Shown here: in pieces, positions 1 through 12,298 of the stretch | Position numbering within the stretch: position 1 is the stretch's first letter | How the letters are laid out: each line of letters opens with the position of its first letter | Assembly (NCBI RefSeq): GCF_022539665.2 | Contig: NC_081331.1 | Coordinates: 1,460,501-1,524,500 of the forward strand | DNA from: Daphnia carinata | Lineage: Eukaryota > Arthropoda > Branchiopoda > Diplostraca > Daphniidae | DNA: 64,000 nt | Direction: 5' to 3' | Notes under the pieces: model-generated | Databases searched by the model: none | Seen by the model: only the letters and a program-made list of their open reading frames with translations | Told to the model about the DNA's origin: nothing | Position numbers and translations under genes: made by a program

Positions 1-359
1 TTTTGGCTCATGAACCCAAAAAACTTGTCATTTCATGATTATTGTGTTTTATTTCTTCTCCTGAATAATTCGACGTGTCGAGCCGTTAACAGGGTGTTCA
101 GCCCACCTCTTCTTCATTCTTGAACTTGGGGATGTCGTACTCTTCTTTAACAAGCGCACGAAACGGAAGTTCATAGGGCGTTTACTATATATATGCGAAA
201 AAGTTGAGTACAGAGTTCAGTAATCATTTGACTAAGCAACCAGTGAAGCTTAATAACTACCTTTGGTCTAATAAGTAACCTCCGCTTACTGGTAACAATC
301 ACTTTACCTAACTATACGTAGCTGGATTAAACAGTACGAATTAATACAAGGATTTCATA
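1..359 (+). promoter_or_regulatory. Core promoter and 5' leader of small secreted protein gene 1
   Basis: A TATA-like run (TATATATAT) lies at 186-194 and an arthropod-type initiator (TCAGT) at 217-221. The spacing of about 33 bases is right for a TATA/Inr promoter. That would leave a 5' leader of roughly 140 bases before the ATG at 360. Nothing else recognisable is in 1-180. The promoter call rests on motif spacing only. Confidence 0.45.
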
Positions 360-1033
360 ATGACCAATGTCATTTTTCGATATGTTAACGTGTTGATCTT
401 GATGGTCTTTTGTGTTCAGCATTCAAACACCCATAGATTTATGGACGAAGGTAGGATCCACACTTTCCATATACGTGTCCTTAGAAAAATGAAAATGGAG
501 TACGTTTTGAATTCATTTTTTCAGGTTTCTCAGATAAAGTCCATCACCTTTCTATGGAAAACGAGTCGGATTCGGCAACGAAAGAACACATCAGCGTTCG
601 TCGCAAACTTAGTTTCTTAGGCGACACCCCCGGCGCAAAATTCATTAATGGATTATCGGTTGTCTCCAGTATTTTTACAATCTGGGGTTTTATAGAAACA
701 AGAGAAGTCGTAAAACAGGCGAAAAAGATGGAAGATTTCACACAAACAAATGAATCTGAGAAAATTGAATTGCTCGAGGAAATTGTTCAGAAACTGGATG
801 GCCTCCACTCCGGATTTGCACAAGAATTGGCCAGTGTCCGACATTCTCTTAAACAATTAACCTGCAGATTTGACGCCGTTCACGCCGAAAGTAAAGGCAT
901 CCATCAAGATTGCTTGCAATTCATTCGGTCGTCCAATCAAGTTTCCGCAAAGCTATCCGTGAAACATTCCCGCCACAAAACTAATTCTCTTGACGAATCT
1001 AATATGTTGTCAATCGACAATGATATACAATGA
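360..1033 (+). CDS. Small signal-peptide protein, tandem family member 1 (unknown function)
   Basis: Two exons, 360..450 and 525..1033, joined in phase 1 by a 74-bp GT-AG intron, give 199 residues. Exon 1 encodes a hydrophobic N-terminus (about residues 4-20) that looks like a signal peptide. Exon 2 has a short hydrophobic stretch at about 73-87 (LSVVSSIFTIWGF), a charged segment at 90-135 that could form a coiled coil, then the motif LTCRFD at 142-147 and a CLQF tail motif. The downstream gene at 2707 has the same motifs in the same order and an intron at the same place and phase, so this is a real gene family. I recognise no known domain. The ATG at 554 would give a shorter form lacking the signal peptide. 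A possible poly(A) signal ATTAAA is at 1176-1181. Function is unknown. Confidence 0.7.
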
Positions 1034-2630
1034 AGCGGAATTTTGGTGAATTTTATTCATTGAATATTTGTTACCGTTGAAATACACTTTTAGATGGAAG
1101 CCACCTAGGCGTGGTTTTAGTGTTTCGTGCTTTTTACTATGCCTCGGGTAACTTATTCCCCTACTTTGAGTTGCAATTAAACACTTGTAAACAAGTTTTT
1201 ACAGCACAGTAGGGGAAAAAAGATATTTTTGTTTTATGTTTGTCTGCGAATACGACTGCAAGCAAAATTTAAATTTTTTTTTTGTATTTTCGTAACCAAG
1301 AGGAATGGTCAGAAAATCACCTGTCTTTCAAAAGGTGTGAGGATGGGTCTAAGTTTTTCACACAAAAAGAAAAGTCTGGCGCTTAAAACGATCTTTTCTG
1401 CCTCTTCCTCACATTGTCTATTTTTTTTCTCCAGTCGTTTCTATACTGCCAAACTAACGAAAAATGCCTAAAATCCTCTTCCTGCGGTGGGACATTACGT
1501 CAGTCCCACTGGCGCAGAAAAATGAATTAAGAAAAGAAAATAGTTGAATACTGGCTGTTGCGCAATAGCGAGTAAAAGTGTTCCACATAACAGGATGCCC
1601 GTAATCCATGGCCAAGCTGGCTATCAAATTCAAATGAGAACGCTGAAAGGTCATACCCAAGAAGAAAGTGGAATCTACCAAGAACAAGACTTTACCTTTA
1701 AGAATTAATGCCTGATATAAGGTAATCATAAACGTCGCGATTACCGGTTTTTACCACAACTATAAGCAAATTTTATGGACTCGACTTGTATAAAGACTGT
1801 AATGAAGCAAGAACTCTGCCATCCCCCTAAATCAAAAGGACCGGCCCTGGTAATTGGTTAGCAACATTACAGGTAGAAACTCTGAAAATTCCTTATCGTT
1901 TTCTACCATTCTTGTACTGTTTCGCAGCTCGAATTACACGATTGGCTATAGTTCTTATTCATGTCGTGTTGACATGCAAACAATGACAATCTGAGTAGAT
2001 ATAAGATCAGGACGGATCTAAAACTAAAGTTGACATTCAATACTTTTCTAACCATGCTTGCGTGAACAATCAGAGAAGAATTTCTGAGGAAAGCATCTTG
2101 AAAAGAAAAAAAAGAGGCTACCCACTCGTTATTACTATGAAAAGAACTGACTTCGGGTGGGGGCTTCTTTTGCCGAGTACTACTTCACTGGAGAGGCTCA
2201 AACATCCCTGACCTCACTCTACGTGTTCTCAGAATGAAACGCACCCTTCGTATTTTACAGCAGTAAGTTAAACCATTAGCATTACTACTATTTTTATTCT
2301 CAAATTTAGTTCAATACTTCACCGTCCCAAAATTTTGATGCTTCTAATTTGTATCACAACCCACAGGCATGGTGAAGAAACCATCAGGTAAGAAAGCCGG
2401 AAGATGAGCTTTGTTTCGAACGAGAAGTTCATTTACTTTTTATTTCCATGTCATGTCCTACCAGGTTAGTTCGAGTGCTGTAAAAACAAAAGTTGCCGAT
2501 CGTATACAATGTCTTTACTGACTACTGATCATTGACCGCTCACGCCTTGGTCAACGTCAATAGTCCACTCCTTCATGTTAGCTTTTTCCGTTATGCGTGA
2601 CACTCCCGTTGTGCAAAGAAACGAATCCCG
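1034..2630. other. Spacer between the two tandem small-protein genes
   Basis: No coding region is supported. The stretch holds short T and A runs, the ATTAAA at 1176, and only short unsupported reading frames on either strand. Confidence 0.6.
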
Positions 2631-2706
2631 AGCTATATATGCGTGTCAGTAGCGATCATCTTTCGCACAACTTGATTTGTGTGCGTGATTGTGAAACGTC
2701 TTCGGC
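2631..2706 (+). promoter_or_regulatory. TATA-type promoter of small secreted protein gene 2
   Basis: The sequence CTATATATGCG (2633-2643) closely matches the TATA region of the upstream paralog, which also reads TATATATGCG. The ATG follows at 2707, so the leader is only about 40-50 bases. This suggests the promoter was copied with the gene, which is inference from the two matching boxes. Confidence 0.45.
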
Positions 2707-3327
2707 ATGACGCTACATTTAAGCATAAGAAACTTGCTTTGGCTCATTATCATTTTGATCTACCTGGAACCAATCCTTCCATTCGTCCTTATAGCTAACG
2801 AACGAGGTACGAATTTATGCAACGTATGAATTTAACAACACACATTTTACTACTTTGATTGTTTATGTTTTTCAGGGAAGACCAGACAAGAGGATGGCAA
2901 TAGTTTGATTCCAAAGACCATCAGCCATCGCGACCTACGCTTCTTAGGCGAGAAATCCGGTCAGTTGATGATGAGGACGCTTAGTATTGTGAGCGCTTTA
3001 TTTACCATCTGGATCTTTGCGGAGACAAGGAATAAGAAAAACGAAAAGCATGTCGACGAATTCCTTGAAGATTTGAATTTACAGCTCGAAAACCTCAACT
3101 TTCGAATGGAGGACGTTAAGAATTCCCTATTACAGCTAACTTGCCGTTTCGATGTCGTTCATGCAAGAAATAAGGGCACCAGCAGAGAATGTCTGCAATT
3201 TCCTCAAGAACGTAAACAAGTTGCGGCTCCCATTTTGGCAAAACCGTCCTACTTCATAGCAAATAGCCATATCAAGAAAAAGAGTTCCTTGTCAATCGCG
3301 CCCCAGTGGCCGGCTGGTACACATTGA
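2707..3327 (+). CDS. Small signal-peptide protein, tandem family member 2 (unknown function)
   Basis: Two exons, 2707..2806 and 2876..3327, joined in phase 1 by a 69-bp intron, give 183 residues. The N-terminus is strongly hydrophobic (about residues 10-30), fitting a signal peptide or signal anchor. It shares with gene 1 an FLG motif, the segment SIVSALFTIWIFAETR (about 70-85), a charged helical region and LTCRFD at 121-126 followed by VHA and CLQF. Identity is concentrated in these blocks, while the C-terminal tail diverges and is rich in Lys, Ser and Pro. Same strand, about 1.7 kb downstream of gene 1, with the same intron position and phase, so it arose by tandem duplication. Function is unknown; secreted or membrane-tethered is a guess from the N-terminus. 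Confidence 0.7.
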
Positions 3328-3835
3328 TTAACGTCAGCTTACGTTATTCGCTTAGCATTCCTCTGCGTGTAGCTTTCCTGATATCCAGTTTCTGTTCTGC
3401 CTTACTTTACTGAACATTTGATTGTCCCATTTTTTTTTCTTTTAACAATTGATTATTATGTAAAGAAGCATCTGTGAAAATTTAACGGAAAGTCTTTGGC
3501 AAGAATACAATGTCAGTCTTGTCGCCAAGTGAGGGGAGTATCAATGGCTAGCACGCAATCGTGACGTCAGCGTGAAAGCAAGTCTTGTTTCGCGTTTTTT
3601 AGAGATTTTTGTTTTCTAGAAAAGCGGGTCAATGGGTCACTGTTAACATCACGACCTTCGACAACACAGTAACCAGGGCCTTTTAGGGTTGATTTACAAT
3701 ATCCATTAATAAATTTTGTGTCTGTCAGTCGTAAATACTGAACGTGTAACTCGCTGTAGGAATTTTCGCGCTCGTTCCTAGACTCCATTCCTACGCAGTC
3801 GGGATGCTCAGCACCGGTTTCGAATAACGTAATGT

Positions 3836-3875
<40 letters not shown>

Positions 3876-4246
3876 AAAGCCTTCACTTGCTTTAAGTGAC
3901 GGTTTCCTGTTCTTCACTTACTCTCGCGTGCGGAAGCAATTCTATTCGAGGATTAGGCTACTAGAAAGTATGGCTGGTATCCAACCGATTCAGTTAATTG
4001 GACGTCAATATGGAACTTGAAACTTTATACAATTGTATTGCCAAAACAAACGTTTAAGTTTTTACGTGAATGTTTTGCATTTCATGTGTATTGCGAAAAG
4101 TTGAACAAACCTGCAAACCCGCAAAGGCTGATGAACATTGTGTGATTTTCTTTCTGTTTGTGATATAGGAATAACGCAGAATGGTTCTACCATGCCGTAT
4201 AATACTTTTCTTGGTAACTTGATAAATCGCATTTGATTGAAGAATG
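3328..4246. other. Intergenic spacer with a TG microsatellite
   Basis: This separates the small-protein pair from the 3' end of FAR-A. No gene is supported. It contains a pure TG dinucleotide run. Confidence 0.6.
3840..3874. repeat. (TG)n microsatellite
   Basis: About 17 uninterrupted TG units. Confidence 0.95.
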
Positions 4247-6298
4247 TTAAAAGAAAAATTTGTAGAAAATAAATCCCAACACAAGGAGTAGAATGAAGCG
4301 CAGTAGAATCCTCAACCAGTATAACCTATGGTAAACGAAATATGTGGATAATTAACCAATACAAGTACAGCTGGAATGCAACGCTATAGGTGAGATGGCA
4401 ATGGGGTACCTGTTCAAATTTCTCTTGGCGATTGGTAACGTCTGTATGTTGTCTTTAAGCAGGAACCTCCTGCATCCTAGGATGTAGTTGGTAATGTAGC
4501 TTTCCCAATTGATGTCACGGACATCAAAATTAAACATGCGCCGATCGTCGGGAGTCATTTCTTCCAACAGCTGAATGGGATTGTTGCTGACAAATTTCCA
4601 TTCACGTACCACGTAAAAATCCAGGCATGTTAATGCTCGATGGATTTTATTGTACAGGGTGACCTTAAAATATTCGCTTACATAACGTCAACAAAATTGA
4701 AATGACATACTTACCATAATAGGTTTCTTCCCGATAACTCGAGCAACAAAATCAAAGAAATAAGCCGGCAGATAATGGTAAATTGCTTGCTCAATTTTAT
4801 AAGGTATTTGGCGAGTGTGGTAATTGATGCTGGGATACCATGCCATGTCTTTTGTTGGATATTCCATCCAGCCAGCCATGCCGTATTGATTAAACATACG
4901 CCAAGTGACAGGATTATGCGATCCTGTTACGCAATTGTACACTTTCGCTTCGTTGTCTTGTCTTAATGATTTCAATAAAATGGTATTGTTAGTTCAACAC
5001 ATTACTAAGTGATAATCTCTAACAAGATGAGGCTTACTGCATTCCGCCAATTGCGCTCTTCCAACCCGCGGCGATCATCAAATTGATGGCAGTATCAACG
5101 GGAATCATGTCTCCAACTAGATTACAGTCTGTTATAGCAGTTCGTAACAATCCCTTTCCAACGCCAACGATGAAGCCTGAAAATTGAAGTCATAATTTTT
5201 CCCATTGTAAAGTTTGATAACCTTGTTATTTAATACGATTTTTATTTACCACTAGGTCCATTAAGGTTGTCAATCCATCCCGGAATGGGCTCTTGTAACG
5301 AACACGTAACAATCGAAGGTCTCACAATAGCCAAGGGGATTTTGTTTTCACTGCAATATTTTTGAAGCACTTGTTCTCCCAATGCCTAAATTTAACGAAT
5401 TGTTAAAAAAAAAATAAAGCTATTCCAGCAACGAAAAAAAAAGTTAATTGATAAACGGAAACAATGCCTTCGTGAACGCGTAAACGTTTGGGCAATTTCC
5501 CACTAGCCTGCATTTGAATATTGGACCAATTAAGAATTGCATAGAAGGATTTGGATGTTAACGGAACTAGCAATACTGTTTAGTTATGCTGGCAAGAAGT
5601 TGGTCATCCATGCTGTCTACAAATTCCGTTAACTTCAGAGGATCCAGGTGTGACGGATAAACGATTTCGTCTATCTCCCCTTTATCCAAATTATTGAATA
5701 CGGTAGATACGTGGACGAAAGCCTGTAAAACAATCAAACAATGTATTCGTCCACCATTAATATGCAAAACTGGCATACCTGCAAATTTTTTAATTGACTG
5801 CAAAATGCGATGACTTTTTGTGGGCCTTTAATGTTCGCGTCAATCGCCTCACGAAGATTGTCGTCAAAATTAATGCGTGCCGCAGTGTGAAAAACGACGG
5901 AAACGGATGAATTTAGAAGCTCTTGATCAGCAGCCGAGAGGCCAAGAGATGTTAAAGAAATGTCACCAGCCACGGGAATCAGTTTCTTAACAATCTCCGG
6001 TTGATTTTGTCGCAAGGCGTGAAACACCTACAAAAAAATGTTTCATCTTCAGTCACTTCCGCGCTTAAGTTAATCAAATCCAGGAAGCTGATTAAATTTG
6101 TACTTCATTGTTGATGAGCTCTTCAAGACGACAAGTGACATCCTTTCCCTTTGAAGGTCTCAACAAGAGATAAACGCGTTCTATTCCGGGACAGGATCTC
6201 AATAGTTTTTCCACAAGCACTTTTCCCATAAATCCTGTTGCACCAGTAATGAAAATGCTTTTGTCTTGGTAAAATTCAGCAATTTTCGATTCTTTCAT
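4247..6298 (-). CDS. Fatty acyl-CoA reductase (FAR-A)
   Basis: NAD(P)H-dependent reduction of fatty acyl-CoA to fatty alcohol, presumably at the ER or peroxisome membrane. Nine exons in transcript order: 6298..6104, 6027..5779, 5722..5577, 5507..5468, 5385..5250, 5176..5038, 4961..4715, 4663..4410, 4325..4247. They sum to 1485 bases, in frame, 494 residues, the usual FAR length. The Rossmann motif GATGFMG is at 19-25, the catalytic YxxxK pair (YAFTK) at 206-210, then the FAR C-terminal domain and a hydrophobic tail ending in Phe. The start at 6298 was chosen because it aligns with the other copies; an in-frame ATG at 6370 would add 24 residues. Oddity: the intron 5386..5467 has a GC donor, is absent from the four other copies and is flanked by 8-bp repeats. 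Without splicing it brings in a stop codon. Confidence 0.93.
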
Positions 6299-9200
6299 TT
6301 TTTTGTTTTGTTCTTCTCGCGTTATGGAACTACTAAAAAATTTAAGAAATGGAATAACAGGGTAAGACAAGCTTTAGAGACAGATACTTTTCGCGTTACA
6401 ATTGCGGGTTGGCATCTGCTCATAGAATGGCGATCTAGCTTTTATCCCTTCTGCTTTTAGAGGAAAACCTAGCACCAAGTAGGCCAGTGGGGTAAAAACG
6501 TTAGTTGTGCAAGTAAATACTTGTCATTTTCTTTCTCAATACATTGCGTATTTTTCTTTCTTTTTTCATATTTGTAACCTATTTCATCATTTCTCTTTCT
6601 TCACAGTTTTTGGTTTCGATATTCGCTTCTTTTAAGTTTGTTATGTACAACGCCTCTACCCAATACGTTGGGTACGACTTTCTTCGTTCGGATACAAAGC
6701 ATCATCATCTTTTAGGCAGTTCAGAGAACCATGGAAAATGTAGGTCGGAGAAAGGCTGGATCCAACATCTTCAAATGCGTGATGAGAACACGTGTTGGGC
6801 TTTTATCCTTGGCTCGGCCTGTAAGATATATACATTTTTTTTAAACTCAGAAACTTTTGTCGCAACATAAAAGCCGACGTCACTATCCACACTTTCTCCC
6901 GCAACGTTCCTGTTCTGCCAACCACTGACAATTGCTTGTATTTTTAACTGTATCAATGAAAGCTTTAATTTGCTGTAGTCCAACGGGAGAAATTTAATGA
7001 ATATATTTTTCTTTTTCAAACATACGCGTGTATTGTTGGCATACTCTTAGTGAAATGTGAAATTGGATTTGTACTTATTTTGACAACTATTGAAGTATTT
7101 ATTCAAATGCTAGTATTGACTTTTGCGTGATGAAGACGCCAGTGGAAGTGGAGGCAAGAACGGGGAAAAAAAAGCCTGCTACGAGTTTCAGAATAAAAAT
7201 ACAAGCTCTCGATGCGGTAACAGCCGAGTAACAGTACTGGGCAGCAGTGTGGAACATGTAGTGGTTAGACAGAAATCGATTAGTGTTTTCAGTTCCCGTT
7301 TTCTGTGGGAAAGCTACAGCTGTTTCCTCTTCATGTTACGTTAGAAATTTAGTTCTCTCCTATCGCCCCATTTTTTTTTCCATTTCGTTCAGCTGTGTTC
7401 TGTTGCTGTGGTGTAGATGTTAAAATGTAGCCCAAGACGCGCAAGAACTCTCCCATAATCGACCCCAAAAAAATAAATAATTACATTTTTTTGGTGGGAT
7501 ATGAAGCTCCTGGTCAGTAGAATCAGAACAAACAGTCCTACCTCATTTAAATAGCCAGTACTCCTTGAGTTTGGACAGACATGGAGAAGACAATGCCAGC
7601 AGTCAATTTTAACATATTCTTCTCATAAATAACTTACTTCCACCACTTTAGCTTATTTGGAGAGCGCGCATCATTTTAAAATGGTTTTCGTGTGTTGGCT
7701 ACAACTTCTGGTGGCCCACACGAAACCCAATTCCTCCCCAGCCAACCCCGGCGGTTACGTGAAAAAAAAAACTACGGGGTGAAATAGCTTACATCAAGCA
7801 TCCATCCCTAACACATTTGTCCTAGTAACCTAGTTTGTTTTTTAATGCGTTAATTTTGTCGGCTTAGCTTTTTTTTCTGAATACATCTTCATCCTTGAAT
7901 AGTTGAAGAGTATACAAAGGCCTTATCTTCCTTTAAATGGGCACGATATCTTTAGTTTTTCTGTCGCGTCATCAGAATTGAATGTTCTTGTCCTTTTGTA
8001 ATTCCAATGTCCCATTTTCTTCGAAAGAAAGAGACGAAATAAAGTGCATCATGCAATTCAATGCTTGCGGTCGTCATCGAAGGTAAAACGATAATAAGAT
8101 AAAACGAAGAGTACTGTCATTAGCCTTTATGTCGATGTGAAAATGAGTGTCATGTTATCGTCATAACTAAATTTAAACGTTTAAAAGACTCATCGGCAAC
8201 CACTTTCACCGAGTGGTCTCAGCTATTCAAATAAAATGCATGCGTACATGGTGTCTAAAGGACGTGTACGCACAAAAGCCTTTGTTCTTTGATGCACATA
8301 TTCATGTGCAATGTTAAAATAATTCTATTGAGAGGAAAATCTTCTCCCCATTTTTTTTTGAGAACTACCCAAATTAGTTTCCCTTTTCGTTTGTAATCGA
8401 ATTGATTTTCATTTTCTCTCCTTGGAATTCGACGGAGTGGATCAAATTGCTTACCAAAATATCCGAACGCTACGTTGGAATTCGGTATGACCAAACCGTG
8501 GTTTTTCCGATTAGGAAAGAATACAACAATCCATTCCAAGGCAAACGGAAATCTGACGCGTATCCTTATTTCTGTAAGCTTTTGAGCATCTCAATGGTAA
8601 AATGTAAATTTGTATAAGTTTAGGGAAATCCCCGCCCTTGACACGCTTTTCACTGCTTTCACTCCAAGCACTTTACTAGGAAAAGGTGCCCTATCATAAA
8701 ATACTATAGAGAATAAACAAAGAAACGAAGAAAACCGGTTTTCAGATGGAATTCTTCTACGGTTGGCTCCAGGATTGAAGAAGACCTTCGTTTTGATTAG
8801 GCTGGAAGGCATTTTGCTGACTATCTCTACGTACCACTGTATAAAATAACTACATATGTCTGCAACTCATGACGCTCAAGCAAAAATGGAAGGCTATTCA
8901 AAATGTTTATTGTCTCCGCTAATTAACTTTTAATAATCTCGTTTCTCTCAACACATCTTTTATAGGCCCCACAACTTCTTTACTGCAGTTTAAGCACAAA
9001 TGAATTACGTATTGCGTCTTCTAAGAACATTTCCTTTCTTCAGAAAAACAAATAGACACAGATTTTAAAAAAAGGTATAGTCATATTCTAAATAGTAAAA
9101 ATTTGTTGTGGCCAAACCTTTTATGGAATGGCGGATCACGAAAACAAGATGACCATTGATAAGAAGAATAAGCATTTCCCTTCTTCTTTGCGAGAATTAC

Positions 9201-10024
9201 CTTGACCTGATAAAACACGGGATTTATGTAAACATACGTCTAGCGACTGGAGAGAACACACGGTCGGGTTTGAACAGCTTCATACGAGTCCCTAGTAGAA
9301 ACATTTCCAGAAGGTGGTGGGCTTCGTATTGGATGATAATTTTTTTTTTATTGACGTTGGTGGACGCTACAAAACTTAGGCGCATTCATGTAAATTTTTG
9401 TGTCTGAAATGTGATTCGAAACACTGTGCTAGAATATATATACGGCCCTGGTTATCGATCCAGACAAACGCAGAAAGCATGTTGAGAATAACTGTCTCAG
9501 CGCTTTCTCTTACAAGACCGGTGTAGAAAGTTTAATGCGCAGGTTTTCTAACGTTGTTCTATTTTTCCACAAGCACGCATGAACACACGACTTTTTATGG
9601 AAATAAAACCTTAAAAAAACTCTAATTCATAAGAAAACTTTTGTTTTTAATGGCCTACGGAATATAGGGATTCTTAACGAATTTATTAATTGAGCCAAAG
9701 TTTAAACCTTTCCCTTTTTCTATTTCCCGGCAAACAACATGCAAAGACACAAACGAAAGTGTAAGCGTAACAGTAGAGCAAATCTACGAGCCTTCCGAAA
9801 CTGGTAGGGAACAGTGCTGAGTATTCGACGAACGGCGCAGCCAGCAGGTTTCTTCTAAATATAGCTCTATATAGATCTCCTCCATATAGTTTTTTCTAAT
9901 TAGAAAATAACAAAGGCTCCAACACAAATATGAATAAGGTCACAGATATTTGATTCGTTTTTTTTTTTACTTTGTCAAACTGCGGTTATCATATGCGTCT
10001 CTATCGCTTTAAAGTCAAACGTTT
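6299..10024. other. Intergenic region between FAR-A and FAR-B
   Basis: About 3.7 kb upstream of FAR-A and downstream of FAR-B. I find only short open frames with no codon pattern, no exon chain and no RNA gene. A TATA-like run at about 9434-9442 is followed by a short open frame but by no supported gene. Promoter and 5' UTR exons of FAR-A are expected near its left end but could not be placed. Confidence 0.5.
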
Positions 10025-12014
10025 TTAGGACTTCAAAAATGCAGAGCGACCGAAATTTCTCAAGCTCCTAACGGCGAGTAAGGAACACGAAAAGAAAATC
10101 AGACGCAATAGCAGTCGGATGGTGTACAATCTAAAAATGAATTTAATAAAAAAGTGTGAGCGATTATTGTTTCAATTGTTCATTATCACAACTCGTCAAA
10201 TACCTCTGCAGATTGCTTCTGGCAAGGGGTAAGGTGCTAGGATCGTCTTTAAGAACAAAACGACGGGCTCCAAGAATGAAAGTTTCAAAATAGCTTTGCC
10301 ATTCTATCTCGCGGACATCGATGTAGAAAGTTTTTCTGTCCTCCGCCGACATCTCGTTAAGCAAGCGAATGGGGTTGTTGCTGATGAATCGCCATTGATG
10401 TGTTGTAAAGAATTCCAAACACGAGAAAGCCTTGTTTGCTTTGGCATAAAGCCGTACCTGCACGGCGGCAAATCAAACAGAAAACGAAAGAAAAAGGTGA
10501 AATTTCTATTTCTGAAAAGACACAGTTGTTGATTGTATACCCATCGAGCGCGTTTGCCAGTCATGGAGCTGTATAAATCGAATAGGTGGGCGGGTATCGT
10601 GTGGAACACAGCTTCGTTTACTTTGAGCCACAGGTCGTTTATTGTGAAATAAGCGCTAGGATACCACATCATATCCTTCGTAGGAAACTTCAACCACGAA
10701 TCCAAAGACCAACGCTGAAGAAGACCCCAAGTGAGTGGGTTTTGATGCCCAGTGGTACAGCTGTAGACGGTGACGTTGTTTGGCCTGTTTTGCGATGAAC
10801 ATGTCAATTAATGTTTGATCTAGACGTGGGAATGATGTTTACCTTCGTGTGGCTGTGTGCCAAGCGGCGGCAATCATAAGATTGATTGGGTAGTCAACTG
10901 GAATTATGTCGCTGACCAAGTCCGCGTTAATTTTCATGACGCGAAAGAATCCTTTTCCAACGGCAGCGATCGTTCCTACATACAACTCGTTTGTCAGTCT
11001 AATAGATTATTTACAAAGCACGTGTCAGTAAATCTTTTTTTTACCTGTAGCTCCATTCATATTGTCAACCCAACCGGGAATGGGTTCTTTCAACGCTGCT
11101 GTCACGATTGATGGCCGCACTATTGTCAAAGGAACGCTTCCGCATTGCTGTTCGAGCAGTTGCTCGGCTAACGCTTTTGTGTATGTATATGTGTTTGGAC
11201 ATTTTCCGAGCAATCTGAAGTAAATTGTTGTTATGTTAACTAATTTCTTCTCTAAACAAATCCCAGCTGCAACAAGCTCTTACTCTTTCGCAATGTTTTT
11301 CACCACACTCTCTTCGAGACAGTCTAATAGTTCAATCAGTTTTACTGGATTAATTTTGGAATGATAAACCTCTTCCCTCATTTCTTCTCGATCAAGATTG
11401 TTGAAAGCAGTCGATACATGCACGAAAGCCTGTAATGTAATCAAGTTTTACTAGTTAGTGGCATATAAAGGATGAATTGGCAAGCTACAAAATAAGCCAA
11501 CCTCAAGGCGTTTCATTTGTCGGCAGATTTCAAGTAACTGCATCGGTCCTTTAACGTTCATTTCAAGTGCTGCTTTGAGTTCTTCGTCGAATTTGATGGT
11601 GGCGGCCGAATTGAAAACAACAGACACGTTTTCCGTCAATAGTCGCAAATCTGATGGCGAGAGTCCGTACCCAGTAAAGGTAACGTCACCTTTCACGGCA
11701 GTAACTTTGGTCATAACATTTGGCTGCTGCCTCCTGACTTCATCAAATATCTACAATTAAAAAATGGATCGTTCGTTTAATTGTGAATTTGCTATTTGGT
11801 TGTAAAAAATCAGTGATACCTGGTTATTAATCAGTTCTTGTAGGCGGTACTCAACACTTTGGCCTTTCGATGGTCTCATCAACAGGTAAATACGCTCAAT
11901 ACCAGGACACGATCTTAAAAGCTTCTCCACTAGCACTTTCCCCATGAAACCAGTTGCACCAGTAATGAAAACAGAGCGACCTTTGTAGAATTCTACGATA
12001 CTGGAATGCTCCAT
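10025..12014 (-). CDS. Fatty acyl-CoA reductase (FAR-B)
   Basis: Paralog of FAR-A. Eight exons in transcript order: 12014..11820, 11750..11502, 11429..11284, 11214..11045, 10975..10843, 10784..10541, 10457..10204, 10130..10025, totalling 1497 bases and 498 residues with every junction in frame. The first three exons are 195, 249 and 146 bases, exactly as in FAR-A, FAR-C and FAR-D. GATGFMG lies at 19-25 and YTYTK (catalytic YxxxK) at 206-210. The FAR C-terminal region includes ARRFVLKDD and SYFETFILG. The tail is hydrophobic (about 465-480) with a short basic end. This eight-exon layout is shared by FAR-D and FAR-E and is probably ancestral here. I cannot infer chain-length preference from sequence. 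Confidence 0.93.
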
Positions 12015-12259
12015 TTTTTTAACTTAATGTTGTGTTCTTTTCTTGATGAATTCGAACTTAAACGACACGATTTTTTCCCCCTGTCAATAAGACATTTGAG
12101 TTTTTGGTCTTTTAAAACTGACTCTGCAATGTTTAACGTAAAAATGTAACTGCACGGAGCGACAAAGCAACTGACTTATCCACAGAAATGAGGCCGATGT
12201 ATGGATGGGTAAGGACAGAGGGCGAGAAACAGGACCGCTTCCCTAAGTAAGCTGCCGTG

Positions 12260-12298
12260 AATTGAAGACTACAGCTTTCGCCTTTCGCCTTATATATT
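12260..12298 (-). promoter_or_regulatory. Candidate TATA/Inr promoter of FAR-B
   Basis: Read on the minus strand, TATATAAG occurs at about 12298-12290 and TCAATT at 12265-12260, about 33 bases downstream, which is normal TATA-to-initiator spacing. It lies about 250 bases upstream of the FAR-B start codon. Motif-based only. Confidence 0.35.
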
